NCBI RefSeq assembly: GCF_003315415.1
Contig: NZ_QNSB01000010.1
Span: 1 to 64,000, forward strand
Direction: 5' to 3'
Origin: Brevibacterium sanguinis
GTDB taxonomy: Bacteria; Actinomycetota; Actinomycetes; Actinomycetales; Brevibacteriaceae
DNA length: 64,000 bases
Below, piece after piece: positions 62,339-64,000 of this stretch (position 1 is its first letter; each line of letters starts with the position of its first letter). Made by a program: the position numbers and the translations under genes. The notes under the pieces are model-generated. The model did not search any database, was not told the DNA's origin, and saw nothing but the letters and a program-made list of their open reading frames with translations.

Positions 62339-63541
62339 TCAGGCCCGGATGGCGTCGATGATCCTCACCCGGGTCGCGACGATCGCCGGGACCAGACCGG
62401 CCAGCGCCCCGACCCCGATCGAGACGAGCAGGCCGACGATCACCGCGATGAACGGAACCTGGGGCGGTGTGCTCATCCCCTCGAACACCACCGACAAGAC
62501 GAACGGGGCCTTGAGGACGAGGACGGCGATGAGCACCCCGACGGCACCGGCGACGGTGGTCGCGACGACGCTCTCCATCATCACCGAGAAGAAGATCCGC
62601 GCACTCGTCGCCCCGAACGACCGGCGGATGCCGATCTCCCGGATCCGCTGCTGGATCGTCACGAGCGAGATGTTGAGCAGCCCGAGCATGCCCATGAAGA
62701 GGATGAGGACGCTGATGACGAGCAGGACGTTCTGCACCGGTCCCAGGCTCTCCCCCATGTCGGCGGCGAAGTCGGATCGGAAGGACTCGACGTCCGCGTC
62801 GGGCAGCTGCCGTTCGAGGTCGTTCGTCACCTGCGCGCCGAGCTCGGAGGCCGACTCCGGGGGCAGCCACATCTCGAAGTCGGTGGGACTCGTGATCCCC
62901 GAGCCGAACCGGGACGCGTGCTCGCTGAGCACGTAGATGCTGCCGAATTCGGCGTAGGCCGGCGATTCGACGGCACCGATGACGGTGCCCTTGAGGCTGC
63001 CGGGGCCCGGCAGCTCGATCGTCGCGGGAAGCTGTGCCGGGTCGATTCCGTATTCGTCGAGGACGATCGTCTCCGCGACTACCGGCGGTGACAGGTTCTC
63101 CCGGTCGGCTTCCGTGAACCAGCGCCCGTGATCCGGTTCGAGCCTGCGCATGACGTCGAAGCTGGGATCGACGACGAGCATCGAGGCATCGATCGTGCCC
63201 GTCGGCCCCGGCAGGGACGCCTCGTTCTGCCCATACGCGGAGTAGTAGGAGATGCCGAATCGTTCGGTGGTGGTCTCGAGGGCGGATCGGATCCTCACCG
63301 CGTCGGACTCGGTGACGGTTCCGTCCTGGCTGAGGATGGAGAAGGTGTACGTGGTGTCGCGACCGCCCTGCTTCTCGAACTCATCGGTCAGGCCCTTCTT
63401 CATCATGTCCCCGAACCCGACGACCAGGGTCAGTGCGCAGACGGCGACACCGACTCCGATGAGCGACATGAGGACGCGCACCTTGTGCACGCGCAGCTCC
63501 TGCCAGGCCTCGACGATGGAGGCGAGGAACCCGGTGATCAT
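62339..63541 (-). CDS. MacB-type ABC transporter permease
   Basis: A 400-residue permease of the FtsX/MacB_PCD family: N-terminal helix (HKVRVLMSLIGVGVAVCALTLVVGF), a periplasmic-type domain (about 45-260) and three C-terminal helices with IQQRIREIGIRRSFGATSARI. It overlaps the ATPase gene by four bases. It probably exports a peptide or lipid or acts in mechanotransmission. Confidence 0.9.
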   Translation of the reverse strand: MITGFLASIVEAWQELRVHKVRVLMSLIGVGVAVCALTLVVGFGDMMKKGLTDEFEKQGGRDTTYTFSILSQDGTVTESDAVRIRSALETTTERFGISYYSAYGQNEASLPGPTGTIDASMLVVDPSFDVMRRLEPDHGRWFTEADRENLSPPVVAETIVLDEYGIDPAQLPATIELPGPGSLKGTVIGAVESPAYAEFGSIYVLSEHASRFGSGITSPTDFEMWLPPESASELGAQVTNDLERQLPDADVESFRSDFAADMGESLGPVQNVLLVISVLILFMGMLGLLNISLVTIQQRIREIGIRRSFGATSARIFFSVMMESVVATTVAGAVGVLIAVLVLKAPFVLSVVFEGMSTPPQVPFIAVIVGLLVSIGVGALAGLVPAIVATRVRIIDAIRA

Positions 63542-64000
63542 GAGCGATCTCCCGCAGCCGCCTCGGCGGGAGGGGCGATGGCCGCGAGCACCTCGGGGGT
63601 GACCCCTGCGGTGATCGGGTGCAGCTCACCCCGGTGGAGGGAGAACCGGCGCGAGGCCATGTTGGCGATGCTGAGGTCGTGGGTGATGGTGATGAGCGCG
63701 CTCCCGGACTCGCGGGTGATCCCGTCGAGGATGCCCATCACCTGCTGGCCCGTCTCGACGTCGAGGGCTCCGGTGGGCTCGTCGGCGAGCACCAGTCGCG
63801 GGATGCGCACGAGCGCCCGCGCGATCGCCACGCGCTGCTGCTCACCGCCGGAGAGCCGGTTGGGCTTCATGTCCAGACGGTCACCGAGGCCCAGTCGATC
63901 GAGCATCTCGGTCGCCAGCTGCCTCCGATCGCGGAACTCCCGGCCCGATCCGTACATGAGGGGCGCCTCGACGTTCTCGAGCGCCGTGCGTCCCGGCAGG
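63538..64000 (-). CDS. MacB/LolD-type ABC ATPase (partial)
   Basis: The frame is open to the window end; the 5' part (Walker A) lies outside. Visible are the signature LSGGEQQRVAIARAL, Walker B RLVLADEPTGALD and switch His ITITHDLSIANMA, all typical of LolD/MacB ATPases. It overlaps the permease gene (ATGA). Confidence 0.9.
   Translation of the reverse strand, partial: LPGRTALENVEAPLMYGSGREFRDRRQLATEMLDRLGLGDRLDMKPNRLSGGEQQRVAIARALVRIPRLVLADEPTGALDVETGQQVMGILDGITRESGSALITITHDLSIANMASRRFSLHRGELHPITAGVTPEVLAAIAPPAEAAAGDRS

Overview
The window is about 64 kb of very GC-rich DNA with dense, short-gapped genes, many GTG/TTG starts, frequent 4-base ATGA-type stop/start overlaps and a gene order typical of Actinomycetota. 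The content (fused membrane-dTMP kinase, Ssd/Tad cluster, Crp, asd-ask, DUF350/aminopropyltransferase cluster) fits a Micrococcales-type actinobacterium; Brevibacterium or a relative is my best guess but is inference. No rRNA, CRISPR array, intact insertion sequence or prophage is visible. Two tRNA genes, Thr(CGU) at 99-171 and Ser(GGA) at 59974-60061, lie on the minus strand.

Layout. 1-11.4 kb: tRNA-Thr, M20 peptidase, then holB and a membrane/dTMP kinase fusion, a lipoate-ligase-like protein, a GNAT acetyltransferase, topA and a HemK-like methyltransferase. 11.5-19.2 kb: MrfA-type helicase and a minus-strand Tad pilus/secretion cluster (Ssd, TadA, TadB, TadC, DUF4244 pilin, TadE, Rv3654c-like) interrupted by a GNAT gene. 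19.3-25.4 kb: a Fic-fold pseudoenzyme translationally coupled to a large disordered membrane protein, then acs and a holin-superfamily-III membrane protein. 25.5-28.3 kb: a divergent TetR / ABC-2 exporter module. 28.4-36.9 kb: CoA-type Nudix hydrolase, nth, crp, metallo-beta-lactamase-fold hydrolase, a Nudix-fold protein without catalytic glutamates, RidA, a 51-residue DUF4177 protein, a class A PBP and a metallophosphoesterase. 36.9-39.8 kb: zinc ABC importer with a His-repeat binding protein and an AT-rich palindromic operator candidate. 39.9-46.2 kb: asd, ask (with internal beta start), recR and dnaX. 46.4-51.4 kb: a tightly coupled plus-strand operon DUF1707 / small TM / DUF4178 / DUF2617 / Gly-rich TM / DUF350 / membrane aminopropyltransferase. 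51.4-64 kb: accessory genes including TIGR03085, Sir2, a membrane protein/HTH pair, an AlkD-like protein, two separate ECF42 sigma factor + DGPF (YCII) modules on opposite strands, a lipoprotein, DUF1801, DJ-1/PfpI, and a MacB-type ABC exporter cut by the window end.

Big picture. From holB to dnaX the order closely follows the Mycobacterium tuberculosis interval from Rv3644c to Rv3721c as I remember it, so this is an ancient conserved block with insertions (TetR-ABC, zinc importer, aminopropyltransferase operon) and losses (no cspA, marP, ArsA-type ATPases, whiB4 or ybaB seen at the expected places).

Most interesting points: two ECF42 modules each preceded by the same promoter form TGTCGA-N17-CG(T/A)(C/T) before the DGPF gene, suggesting paired autoregulated sigma circuits; two apparent pseudoenzymes (Fic with intact inhibitory motif but broken catalytic motif, Nudix with its glutamates replaced); a delta-prime clamp-loader subunit that has lost its zinc-module cysteines; and the membrane aminopropyltransferase operon.
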